From an uncultured Myxococcales bacterium (lineage in GTDB: Bacteria; Myxococcota; Myxococcia; Myxococcales; Myxococcaceae), in assembly GCA_903911905.1 (NCBI GenBank), contig CAIWFK010000336.1, forward strand, positions 1-32,843: 32,843 nucleotides of DNA, in the 5' to 3' direction. The notes beneath the pieces are model-generated. The model saw nothing but the letters and a program-made list of their open reading frames with translations. It ran no database searches and was not told the DNA's origin. Made by a program: the position numbers and the translations under genes. Position 1 is the stretch's first letter. Each line of letters opens with the position of its first letter. Below are positions 7,362-14,160 of the stretch, piece after piece.

Positions 7362-7402
7362 CGAGGGCCTGGTCGGTGCTGCGTTTGAACTTCGGTGTGC
7401 GG

Positions 7403-7498
7403 CTACTTCTTCGGCTTCCTCGGGCGACCCGCGCAGGCGGCGTCGAGAAGAATCAGGGCGACCTTGATGGCCGTCCGAATGAAGGGGTTCCAGTTCAC
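7403..7498 (-). CDS. Small hydrophobic/basic protein (31 aa)
   Basis: A short frame starts with GTG at 7498, seven bases after GAGG, and lies 14 bp downstream of the VWA gene stop. The product has an amphipathic to hydrophobic stretch (FIRTAIKVALILLDAACAG) followed by the basic tail RPRKPKK. It could be a small membrane-associated peptide or part of the VWA/AAA+ unit. No family is recognised; the evidence is the ribosome binding site, the spacing in the operon and the terminator-like hairpin about 40 bp downstream. Confidence 0.4.
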   Translation of the reverse strand: MNWNPFIRTAIKVALILLDAACAGRPRKPKK

Positions 7499-7512
7499 GT
7501 TCGAACCTCGAG

Positions 7513-8772
7513 TCAGATGGTGAAGAGCGCCTCGGCGGCCGAGTCGTCGACCGTATCGAGGCGGTTGATGGCGTGAGCCTCGTCGCACCAGGGCGTCAAC
7601 GACTCCGCTGAGACGCCGATACCCACGCCGAGGATGGTGACGCCGAGCTGGCCGGCGAGCTGCTTGATGACCGGAGCGTCCTGCGCCTCGCTCTCGCCGT
7701 CGGTGATGAGCACCACATCGGCCTTGGGCATGGCGCCAGCGCTCTCCTGGATGATGCTCAGCGCCCGGGCGAGGGTGCCGGTGATGTTCGTGCCGCCGCT
7801 ACACGATACGAAAAGCGCCTCCTCGGGCAGCTGCCCACCCACCTCGACTCGGGCCTCGTGTTTTACCTGCCCGTCGAACGACACCAGCGCGAAGGGCCGC
7901 CTTTGTCGCTGCGCAACTTCCAGCAACGCGAGTGCGACGGCGGTGGCCCAGATGTCGGACTGCCCCGACATCGACCCGCTCTTGTCGATGCACACCACCA
8001 ACGGGCCTCGACCGAGCGAGTCGGTCCCCGAGAGCCGGTACTGCATGACGCGGCCTTCGAGAAGGCTGGCGAGGAACGCCTTGCGCAGGAGCGGGTGGGA
8101 GAGCTTCACCAGCTCAGACGGGAGCACCCGCGAGAGGTTCGAACCGAGCTCCACGTCTGATACCTCGTCGGCGCCGTGTCGCACCTTCGCCTTCTGCTTG
8201 GCGGCCGCGATGCGCTTGAACTTCCCCGCCAGCATGGCGATGCGGGCGAGCCGCTCGTCATTCTTGAGGCGCTGACTGAGTCGGCGGGCCTGCCCTGCAT
8301 CCGAGCGTGCGGTGGTGGTCGTGCTGGACCCAAACCCCACGCCCGAGAGACCTTCCTTCGTCTCGCGGTCCTTCTCGATGACCTGGGACGCCTTCTCGCA
8401 GGCCGCCGCGACCGTGCGGCGCAGGGCGGGTGGCTGAACGGCGCGTGGGGCCTGCTGCAAGTGCGGCTGCAACGCGGTCATCAACGTTTCGACGGCGGAC
8501 GCTGCTGCTGCTACGTCACCGAGGCACTCCTGCGCCAGGCGAGTGAAGGCCGGGAGTTCTCCGCACAGCACGTGCAGCTTCTCGGCCCACTGGGTCAGCT
8601 CGGTGTTGTCGTTGGCTGCCACCTTCTCGCTGCCGCCGGAGTACAGGCGGTCGAAGAGCTCGTCCTCGAGCTTGCGGGTTGGCGTGTCGTCCTTGTCCAC
8701 GGTGGGCAGGTCACGGGCGTCACGATGCATGAAAACGTGCCAGCGAGCCACGTCATGAACGAGGCGCAACAT
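7513..8772 (-). CDS. VWA-domain protein (ViaA/CoxE-like partner of AAA+)
   Basis: The 419-residue protein has a helical N-terminal half (with the segment SQRLKNDERLARIAMLAGKF) and a C-terminal von Willebrand factor A domain. The metal-ion-dependent adhesion site is complete: DKSGS at 263-267 within VCIDKSGSMSGQ, a Thr in SGGTNITG, and Asp in VVLITDGES. This architecture matches ViaA and related proteins that work with a RavA/MoxR-type ATPase. The partner gene lies immediately upstream; its stop and this ATG are 2 bp apart, so translation is coupled. In RavA-ViaA systems the pair acts as a chaperone or remodeller; the client here is unknown and may be the 292-residue protein encoded upstream or a DNA-replication protein. 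Confidence 0.85.
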   Translation of the reverse strand: MLRLVHDVARWHVFMHRDARDLPTVDKDDTPTRKLEDELFDRLYSGGSEKVAANDNTELTQWAEKLHVLCGELPAFTRLAQECLGDVAAAASAVETLMTALQPHLQQAPRAVQPPALRRTVAAACEKASQVIEKDRETKEGLSGVGFGSSTTTTARSDAGQARRLSQRLKNDERLARIAMLAGKFKRIAAAKQKAKVRHGADEVSDVELGSNLSRVLPSELVKLSHPLLRKAFLASLLEGRVMQYRLSGTDSLGRGPLVVCIDKSGSMSGQSDIWATAVALALLEVAQRQRRPFALVSFDGQVKHEARVEVGGQLPEEALFVSCSGGTNITGTLARALSIIQESAGAMPKADVVLITDGESEAQDAPVIKQLAGQLGVTILGVGIGVSAESLTPWCDEAHAINRLDTVDDSAAEALFTI

Positions 8773-8774
8773 GG

Positions 8775-9914
8775 CTACTTCTCCGTCCGGCGGAGGCCCA
8801 GGCCCGAGCTCACCGCGCGAGCCAGGTCCTCGTGCATCAGGGTGATGTCCGCGGTCGCGACGTCGATGGCGTCTTGCGCACGACGGCCCGCTGACCTGCC
8901 AAGCTTCACCAGCTTCTCCTGCTGCTGCGTGAAGGCCTCGAGGGTCTGAGCTGCGCTGGCGATGTAGATCTTTCGGTCGCCCGTCTTGATTCGCGCGACG
9001 TTCTCAGCGGCCTCGCGTGCCGCATCGAGAATCTCGGTTGCCTGCATCGACACAGGGTCCGCCAGCCGACCGACTAGTTTCGCGACCTTCGCGCGCTCCT
9101 TCGGCTCTCTCCAGAGCGCGTCGACGAGGATGGTCAGGTCCTCGGGCGAGGTCTGCTTCTCGCCGGCGAGCCACGCGGTCGCCTGCACCAATCGCAGGGT
9201 CTTCTTCCAACGGCGGTCGCTGGCGACGATGCCCTCAGCCTTGAGCGCGTCTCGAATGGTGATGAGGGCGTCAACCGTGGCGTCGGTGACCTTCACCTTC
9301 AGGACCTCCGCCTGTGCGGCGCGGAGGGTCTTCATGTCGAGCACCGTGCTGAGCTTCGGCTCCGGCGCCGTGAGCACGCCTCTCAGGTTCTGCGGACGGA
9401 GCAGGTAATCCACCTGGAACCGCAGGACGAAGCGGTCGAACAGGGCTTCGAGTTCCTTCCCCTCTGGCAGTTCGTTACTGCTTCCGAAGAGGGAAACCAG
9501 GGGGACCGGCAACGGAGCACCGCCGTTGCTGTACGTGCGCTCATTGATCAACGTCAACATCGAGTTGAGGATCGCGGAGTTGGCTTTGAAGACCTCGTCC
9601 ACGAACGCGAACTCGGCGGTGGGCAGCATGCCTGTGGTGACTCGCTCGAAGCGATCATGCTCCAAGCCGGAGAGAGAGACTGGGCCGTACAGCTCCTCAG
9701 GCGTGCTGAACTTCGTGAGCAACCGCTCGAAGTAGGAGCCGCCGAACGCCTGGGCGATGGCGCGCGTAAACATAGACTTCGCAGTTCCCGGCGGACCGAT
9801 CAGGAGAACCGACTCGGACGAGAGAACAGCGGCGAGGGAGCCGTCAACGACGTTGGCGCGCTCGGGGAAACGAGACGTCAGCTCCGCCCTCAGGGCGGCG
9901 AAGATCTTCTGCAT
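8775..9914 (-). CDS. RavA/MoxR-family AAA+ ATPase
   Basis: The ATG at 9914 is chosen because AAGGAG lies six bases upstream; a longer frame reaching 9986 lacks such a site. Of 379 residues, Walker A is GPPGTAKS at 40-47, Walker B FVDEVFK around 104-110, then NSMLTLINERTY, a sensor-1 strand LFGSSNELPEG and an Arg-rich FDRF finger. The long helical C-terminal half (about 190-379) follows the RavA layout. Members use ATP to remodel protein complexes, usually together with a VWA protein, here encoded 2 bp downstream. The annealing-protein gene downstream suggests a role around recombination or replication of the element. The TTGGTGATGGTGGGG leader motif overlaps the ribosome-binding site. Confidence 0.88.
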   Translation of the reverse strand: MQKIFAALRAELTSRFPERANVVDGSLAAVLSSESVLLIGPPGTAKSMFTRAIAQAFGGSYFERLLTKFSTPEELYGPVSLSGLEHDRFERVTTGMLPTAEFAFVDEVFKANSAILNSMLTLINERTYSNGGAPLPVPLVSLFGSSNELPEGKELEALFDRFVLRFQVDYLLRPQNLRGVLTAPEPKLSTVLDMKTLRAAQAEVLKVKVTDATVDALITIRDALKAEGIVASDRRWKKTLRLVQATAWLAGEKQTSPEDLTILVDALWREPKERAKVAKLVGRLADPVSMQATEILDAAREAAENVARIKTGDRKIYIASAAQTLEAFTQQQEKLVKLGRSAGRRAQDAIDVATADITLMHEDLARAVSSGLGLRRTEK

Positions 9915-9924
9915 GGTGAACTCC

Positions 9925-9939
9925 TTGGTGATGGTGGGG
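9925..9939 (-). repeat. Leader motif, copy 1
   Basis: TTGGTGATGGTGGGG on the plus strand (CCCCACCATCACCAA in the leftward transcript) overlaps the 5' edge of the ribosome binding site of the AAA+ gene. The same 15 bases recur exactly at 11715-11729 in front of an unrelated gene. The transcript side is C/A-rich and should be unstructured. Confidence 0.5.
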
Positions 9940-9987
9940 TTGATGAAGCCGGGCCTCTGCGTCAGGCCGCCTGCGACGACGTTCAAC

Positions 9988-10866
9988 TCAGCCGTGCTTC
10001 GCGTTGAGCAGGGTCTCTACCGACGCCGACAGGCCGTCGAGGGTGCGGTCGAGGTCGACCACCTGGACGTTGAGCACGTCGCGGTACAACTGGGCGCGGG
10101 CCTTCAGGGTGTCGAACGCGTCAAGCCGGCGGACCAGCGTGGACGTGCGCTCTGGCGGCTGCGCCAGAAACGACGCAACCTCGACCTTCAGCTCGGCGAG
10201 CTCAGTCTCAAGTGACCGACTGGCGGCGTCACCGAGGGTGCGGCTGGCGTCGGCAGAGTCGTGCACAGGAAGAAGGTAGAACCTTGACGACCCGATGCCC
10301 TCGATGCAGGCCTGCAGGTTCCTGAGTGACTGGGCGTAGGGCGCGGGAACCCACCAGACCCCGCCGTTCTCGCGCAGGAGGACAGCCGAGAAGGACTGCA
10401 AGGTGCGCGTGATGGTTCGGCGCACGTCGTCAGCGGTGTGCGTATCTCGCAGTTCGGCGAAGCGAGCCTTGATGGTCACGACCAGGTCGTGGCTCGGGTC
10501 GTCGGTGCCGACCTGGCCGGTCAGCAGCTCCAGCGACACCTTCGCCTGCTGCGTGTAGCTGAGCGTGCCGTCATCGTGCTTCTGCTCATGGACCACCGCG
10601 AAGGTGACCTGCACCTCGTCGTCGATGACAGGGCGGATGAGCCGGTCGGTCAGACCTACCTGGGCTTCGCGAACGGCGAGCTTGAAGGCCTTCTCGAGCG
10701 TCGGGGGCTCGGGTAGCAGTTGGTGGGGCAGGGTGGCGTGCTTCCATTTCGACTCGAGGTCGCTCCGCTTGATGGTGGCGTCGGCAAGGGCCCAGAAAAC
10801 GAGGTCCCCAAAGTGCGAGCCGCCGGTGTTCAGCGCTGTGACGATGGACCGCAGTGCGGTGTTCAT
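9988..10866 (-). CDS. Hypothetical protein associated with AAA+/VWA pair (292 aa)
   Basis: No family is recognised with certainty. The protein is soluble, without signal or membrane segment. The first part is mixed (NTGGSHFGDLVFWALADATI); the middle has a beta-rich stretch (VQVTFAVVHEQ) and a conserved-looking ENGGVWWVP segment typical of phage and element proteins in this context; the last 90 residues are a coiled-coil-like helical region. It lies 73 bp upstream of the AAA+ gene, in the same direction, and is the likely third component or client of the AAA+/VWA pair. The GAGG before the ATG could pair with a GCCTC 10 bases further upstream, so the start site may be partly hidden in a small hairpin. 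Confidence 0.6.
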   Translation of the reverse strand: MNTALRSIVTALNTGGSHFGDLVFWALADATIKRSDLESKWKHATLPHQLLPEPPTLEKAFKLAVREAQVGLTDRLIRPVIDDEVQVTFAVVHEQKHDDGTLSYTQQAKVSLELLTGQVGTDDPSHDLVVTIKARFAELRDTHTADDVRRTITRTLQSFSAVLLRENGGVWWVPAPYAQSLRNLQACIEGIGSSRFYLLPVHDSADASRTLGDAASRSLETELAELKVEVASFLAQPPERTSTLVRRLDAFDTLKARAQLYRDVLNVQVVDLDRTLDGLSASVETLLNAKHG

Positions 10867-10906
10867 GGTGGTGCCTCGGCGCCGAAGAGGCGCGGTTGGT
10901 GCTGGT

Positions 10907-10920
10907 GGTGATGGTGTGGG
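10907..10920 (-). repeat. Leader motif, degenerate copy
   Basis: GGTGATGGTGTGGG matches 13 of 14 bases of the motif at 9925 and 11715 (one change, GGTGGGG to GGTGTGG). It lies about 40 bases upstream of the ATG at 10866, again in the leader of a leftward gene. Confidence 0.35.
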
Positions 10921-10941
10921 CGGCCGCCAGATACGGCGCGG

Positions 10942-11223
10942 TCACCAGTCGTACGTCGGGAACTGCTCGAGCGTCGGGCCGTCGGCGTCGAACAGCACGT
11001 ACGCGCAGCCGTGCTGCTCTGCGAAGTGAAGGACGTCGCGAAGGACCTGCATCGCGGCGGGTTCGTCGAACTCGGCGGGTAGCTGCACTCCGACGTGAAC
11101 GAGCCAGCCGTGCTCGCCCGTCATGGTCGCCAGCGAGTCGATTGGTGCGGGCGCCCCGGTGGCGATCGCTGCTCCGAGGTGGCCGGTCGAGGCGACAAGG
11201 ACCGTGAGTGTCTCGGGTTTCAT
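10942..11223 (-). CDS. DUF5983-like protein (93 aa)
   Basis: The protein matches the outline of the DUF5983 family of plasmids and integrative elements: an N-terminal STGHL segment (compare STAH), a central GWLVHVGVQLP, and the C-terminal FDADGPTLEQFPTYDW, close to the family ending DADGP...LP.YDW. The family has no known biochemical function. The ATG at 11223 follows directly on the TGA of the upstream gene, so the two are translationally coupled and probably cooperate. It is a good indicator that the minus-strand backbone is mobile-element DNA. Confidence 0.65.
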   Translation of the reverse strand: MKPETLTVLVASTGHLGAAIATGAPAPIDSLATMTGEHGWLVHVGVQLPAEFDEPAAMQVLRDVLHFAEQHGCAYVLFDADGPTLEQFPTYDW

Positions 11224-11673
11224 TCAAGCACCGGCATGCTTCTCGGCGAGCTCTTTGGCCCAGGTCTGGGCGTCGAGGAACGTCGTGCCGCCGGCAGTGA
11301 TGACGGCCGCGCCGCCACCGAACTCATTGGGCCGCAGCTTGCTGCACGTGAAGGCCCACGAAAAGGTGATGACGCCCGTCGGGTTGAACTTCGCGAGATA
11401 CGCCTCGAGCACCGCTGCGACTTGCTCAGGCGAGCCCGACTCTTCGGCGTAGAGCCACAGCTCGTTCGATTTGATGGACCACTCGAAGTCGAGGCAGTCC
11501 CAGCCCTCCGAGGAATAGCGGCGGCCCAGCGCGCTGAGGCCTCGGCCGGCACGGGCTCCTTCGGTGCCGTCGAGCAGCTTTACGAGCGAGGTCAGTGTCG
11601 ACGTGACCCAGCTTGCCTCTGCGGGACTTCGCAGCGGCACGAGCAACGAGAACTGCAGGAAGTTGTTGGCCAC
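11224..11673 (-). CDS. Conserved mobile-element protein, unknown function (149 aa)
   Basis: The start is a GTG at 11673 with AAGGAG four to five bases upstream. The protein has a first half of LVPLRSPAEASW and a Trp-rich strand (WDCLDFEWSIKSNELWLYAE), then a helix and TFSWAFTCSKLRPNEFGGGA, a Cys-Ser-Lys/Gly-Gly-Gly segment that looks like a family signature of small plasmid and island proteins found near DUF5983 genes. I cannot name the family or its role. The next gene starts immediately after its stop. No signal peptide or membrane segment is present. Confidence 0.6.
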   Translation of the reverse strand: MANNFLQFSLLVPLRSPAEASWVTSTLTSLVKLLDGTEGARAGRGLSALGRRYSSEGWDCLDFEWSIKSNELWLYAEESGSPEQVAAVLEAYLAKFNPTGVITFSWAFTCSKLRPNEFGGGAAVITAGGTTFLDAQTWAKELAEKHAGA

Positions 11674-11683
11674 GACTCTCCTT

Positions 11684-11710
11684 CTGCGCGGTCTGCGCGG
11701 TCTGCGCGGT
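11684..11710. repeat. Tandem 9-bp repeat (3 copies)
   Basis: Three perfect head-to-tail copies of CTGCGCGGT lie just upstream of the ribosome binding site of the gene starting at 11673, and directly before the leader motif at 11715. Unit length 9 keeps any reading frame. It could be slippage or a protein-binding array. Confidence 0.7.
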
Positions 11711-11714
11711 TGTG

Positions 11715-11729
11715 TTGGTGATGGTGGGG
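11715..11729 (-). repeat. Leader motif, copy 2
   Basis: This is an exact second copy of TTGGTGATGGTGGGG (compare 9925-9939), 42 bases upstream of the GTG start at 11673, beside the 9-bp tandem repeat. Confidence 0.5.
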
Positions 11730-11801
11730 GATGGGAACGACGACACGCCGGTCCGCCGACCTGTTGGTCGCGCGGCTGCGTAGGTGAGGTTCAGGCGGGT
11801 T

Positions 11802-12125
11802 CTACGCGGGCCACTGCTGCTGTTTCGCGGCAGCTGTCTCGGTGAAGGCATCCATCGCGCGCACCTCGCGGTACCGCTGGAGGCTGGCGTGCCACTGCTC
11901 GTCGGTCATGAGCGCGTAGCCGAGCCGGTCGATGGCGTCGCCGAGGAAGATGCAGGTCTGCCACAGCGGGTGGTGAGGCGAGAGCTCTGCGAGTTGAATC
12001 GGGTGGACCAGCGCGACCCATAGGTCGGTCAGGGCTCGAAGGTTGCCAGCGTCCCAGGCGGCGCGAGCCTCGGGCACGACGTTCTTCATGGCATCGAGGT
12101 CCCTGAAGTTCACGTCGCGTTTCAT
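11802..12125 (-). CDS. Small hypothetical protein (107 aa)
   Basis: No family is recognised. It starts at the ATG at 12125 with AAGGAG seven bases upstream. The sequence is helical and rich in Leu, Trp and His (ALTDLWVALVHPIQLAEL, then SPHHPLWQTCIFLGDAIDRL), with a Gln-rich end. It is the first gene of the leftward run 4194-12125 and is divergent from the methyltransferase gene, sharing a 125-bp promoter region with it. A small helical adaptor or regulator is possible but there is no direct evidence. Confidence 0.5.
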   Translation of the reverse strand: MKRDVNFRDLDAMKNVVPEARAAWDAGNLRALTDLWVALVHPIQLAELSPHHPLWQTCIFLGDAIDRLGYALMTDEQWHASLQRYREVRAMDAFTETAAAKQQQWPA

Positions 12126-12250
12126 GGCGCGGCTCCTTGAAGGGGTTCGGTCCTTATACCCATCGGCAGGGTCGAATTTCGCACCGACGGCCGCGACCTA
12201 CATTGATGGGTCGGCCCGAATCCACGGGTTCACCTTTAACGAGAGATTGA
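12126..12250. promoter_or_regulatory. Divergent promoter region
   Basis: This 125-bp spacer separates the leftward gene at 12125 from the rightward methyltransferase gene. It is less GC-rich than its surroundings. On the minus strand GGTATAAGG could serve as a -10 element (12153-12161). An inverted pair ACCCATC (12158-12164) and GATGGGT (12205-12211), 40 bp apart, flanks the centre and could be an operator. No convincing -35 was found. Confidence 0.4.
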
Positions 12251-12997
12251 ATGACCTTGTCGCGAGTCACAGTGGTTGAGCGAGACGCCTTCGAGTTCCT
12301 GGGCAAGCTGAAGTCGGAGTCGGTTGACCTCGTCGTAACTGACCCGCCTTACGAGTCCCTCGAGAAGCACCGCGCGAAGGGCACCACCACTCGCCTCAAG
12401 GTCTCGAACGGGAGCTCGAACCCGTGGTTCACGGTTATTCCCAACGCGAGGTTGCCCGAGTTGATGACTCAGCTCTACCGGGTCCTGAAGCCCAACTCAC
12501 ACGCGTACGTTTTCTGCGACGAGACGACGCTCTTCCTGCTCAAGCCCGCCGGCGAGCAGGCGGGGTTCACTTTCTGGAAGAGCCTGGTGTGGGTCAAGAC
12601 GCGGCAGCACCTCCCGAAGGTGCTTCCTGCAGGGCCCGCGGACGTCGCCGCGTCCATGGTCCACATGGGCATGGGCTACCACTGGCGCAACAGCACGGAG
12701 CGCGTCGCCTTCTTCACGAAGGGCACCAAGTCGAACAGCGAATGCAAGCGCAAGCTCAACGACCTTGGCGCCCCCGACGTGCTTTTCGGCGCGCGCTCGG
12801 AGGGCGAATACCCGACGCAGAAGCCCTTGGCAGTCGTTGCTGCCCTGGTGGCGAACAGCTCCCAGCCTGGCGAGCTCGTGCTCGACCCCTTCTGCGGTAG
12901 CGGTACGACCGGGTTGGCCGCGCGAGACCTGGGGCGACGTGCGCTGCTGGTCGACATCAACGCCGCAGCGGCGCGCGCCAGGTTGGGCGCGCGGTGA
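12251..12997 (+). CDS. DNA methyltransferase (N6-adenine or N4-cytosine, DPPY type)
   Basis: This 248-residue protein is an amino-methyltransferase of the beta-like order: motif IV DPPY at 31-34 near the N-terminus, and the AdoMet-binding motif DPFCGSGTT at 212-220 near the C-terminus, preceded by YPTQKP. The target-recognition part in between is small, so the site is probably short. No cognate endonuclease gene is beside it, so it may be an orphan methylase that protects the element or hides it from host restriction. It is the first plus-strand gene of the defence block and is divergent from the backbone operon. The ATG at 12251 is preceded by a weak GAGAG. Confidence 0.9.
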   Translation: MTLSRVTVVERDAFEFLGKLKSESVDLVVTDPPYESLEKHRAKGTTTRLKVSNGSSNPWFTVIPNARLPELMTQLYRVLKPNSHAYVFCDETTLFLLKPAGEQAGFTFWKSLVWVKTRQHLPKVLPAGPADVAASMVHMGMGYHWRNSTERVAFFTKGTKSNSECKRKLNDLGAPDVLFGARSEGEYPTQKPLAVVAALVANSSQPGELVLDPFCGSGTTGLAARDLGRRALLVDINAAAARARLGAR

Positions 12998-13030
12998 GCC
13001 CACGTCAGCCCCGCGCCGTCGGGCACCGGC

Positions 13031-13061
13031 TTGATTCCCTCGACGCCGCGTGGTCGATACT
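13031..13061 (+). promoter_or_regulatory. Possible promoter of the zinc-knuckle/PIN gene pair
   Basis: TTGATT (13031-13036) and GATACT (13056-13061) resemble -35 and -10 elements with a 19-bp spacer, 45 bp upstream of the ATG at 13107. The spacing is longer than the ideal 17 bp, so the assignment is tentative. Confidence 0.3.
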
Positions 13062-13106
13062 GAACTGGCGGTCAGGTCGGGCGGGTAGTCGCGTCGGGAG
13101 ACTTCA

Positions 13107-13403
13107 ATGAACCACTTACTCAGTGCAGTGACCGTCGCGTCGGAGCGCACCAACCTTCACAGCGCGCTCGGCACGCCGCTCTACGCGCCGGTCATCACGA
13201 TGAAAGCGGTGTGCGGGGAGACAGCTGTGCTTCGCAACGCGACCGAGGTCGAGCTGCCGACACTGCGGTTCCTGACCGCACTTGAGCCATGGCCAGCCCC
13301 ACCAGAACCGTCATGCGACAGGTGCAGGGCGCGTTGGGAACTCGAGCAGGTCGTCAGCGACAAGCGCAAAGAACAGGGCGGGACCGAGGCGGCGCCGCCA
13401 TGA
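13107..13403 (+). CDS. Small Cys-containing protein upstream of PIN gene (98 aa)
   Basis: No family is recognised. The ATG at 13107 has GGGAG seven bases upstream. The N-terminal 60 residues are mixed and contain one Cys (KAVCGE); near residue 75 there is CDRCRARWELEQ, a CxxC knuckle followed by a charged helix, and the tail is hydrophilic. Its TGA overlaps the ATG of the PIN-domain gene by four bases (ATGA). In toxin-antitoxin pairs an antitoxin gene often precedes and overlaps the toxin gene in this way, but the protein has no ribbon-helix-helix or AbrB motif that I can see, so an antitoxin role is only a guess from layout. Confidence 0.5.
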   Translation: MNHLLSAVTVASERTNLHSALGTPLYAPVITMKAVCGETAVLRNATEVELPTLRFLTALEPWPAPPEPSCDRCRARWELEQVVSDKRKEQGGTEAAPP

Positions 13404-14137
13404 CCGTCACCGCCATCGTCGACACGAACGTCATTCTCGACATCTACTTGGTCAACGACCTCTTCAAGGCATACGCGAAGGCTGATGGCGATTCCGAAGA
13501 GGGCTTGTTTCGTCGCGCACGTGCGCGCGAGTCTCACTTGCTCGCCTGGTACCTGCACGAGAAGGGTGCCCTGACCCTTTCGCTGCCAAACGAGAGCCTC
13601 AAACTGATGATCAAGATGGCTGACCCGAAGGCGCTTCACACCGTGGAGTCGCAGCACGCTCAGCTCTCCATCTACTTCGTGAAGGACTACATTCTCGACC
13701 GGTGGCGCGGCTGTTACGTGCGTGGGTCCGACGACAACATCAAGGGCAACGCGTGCGACGACAGGTTGCTCGACCTCGCTGAACAGCATCGCGCGCCGCT
13801 CATCACGAACGAGGGCTACTCGGTCAACGGTATCTCGAATGATGAGCCAGGGAAGCTGCGGGCCAAGGCGCACAAGCGCGGTATCAAGGTCTATACCCCC
13901 CGTCAGTTCTGGGATGGCCACATGGGCGAGCGGGCGACGAAGAAGTTCATGGCGCGGTTCGACGCCATGGCACCCAAGTACCTGCAAGGGCAGGGGCGTA
14001 GGCCAGCGGCAGTGCGGGCAGTGGACCTGCGCCGCGGCATTCTGAGTCATATCTTCCTCGGCGAAACCGATGATGGTCGTGACTGCCTGTGCGCCTGGGT
14101 GATCCGCCTCGAGCCACGGGCGGCTGACAGGGTCTAG
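13400..14137 (+). CDS. PIN-domain protein (putative RNase)
   Basis: The ATG at 13400 overlaps the upstream stop; a longer frame from 13289 only reads the upstream gene out of frame. The first 155 residues fit a PIN nuclease domain: AIVDTNVILDIY with Asp8 at the end of strand 1, a Leu-rich helical middle, NACDDRLLDLAEQ with Asp120/Asp121, then APLITNEGY, a strand-turn typical of PIN ends, and KVYTPRQF. PIN enzymes cut RNA with Mg or Mn held by these acidic residues. The last 80 residues are an additional basic segment. At 245 residues it is longer than VapC toxins (about 130), so it may be a larger PIN-type effector. Coupling to the 98-residue gene suggests a two-gene unit placed beside the restriction genes. 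Confidence 0.68.
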   Translation: MTVTAIVDTNVILDIYLVNDLFKAYAKADGDSEEGLFRRARARESHLLAWYLHEKGALTLSLPNESLKLMIKMADPKALHTVESQHAQLSIYFVKDYILDRWRGCYVRGSDDNIKGNACDDRLLDLAEQHRAPLITNEGYSVNGISNDEPGKLRAKAHKRGIKVYTPRQFWDGHMGERATKKFMARFDAMAPKYLQGQGRRPAAVRAVDLRRGILSHIFLGETDDGRDCLCAWVIRLEPRAADRV

Positions 14138-14160
14138 CCAACGCCCCCGGGCAGGGTACG

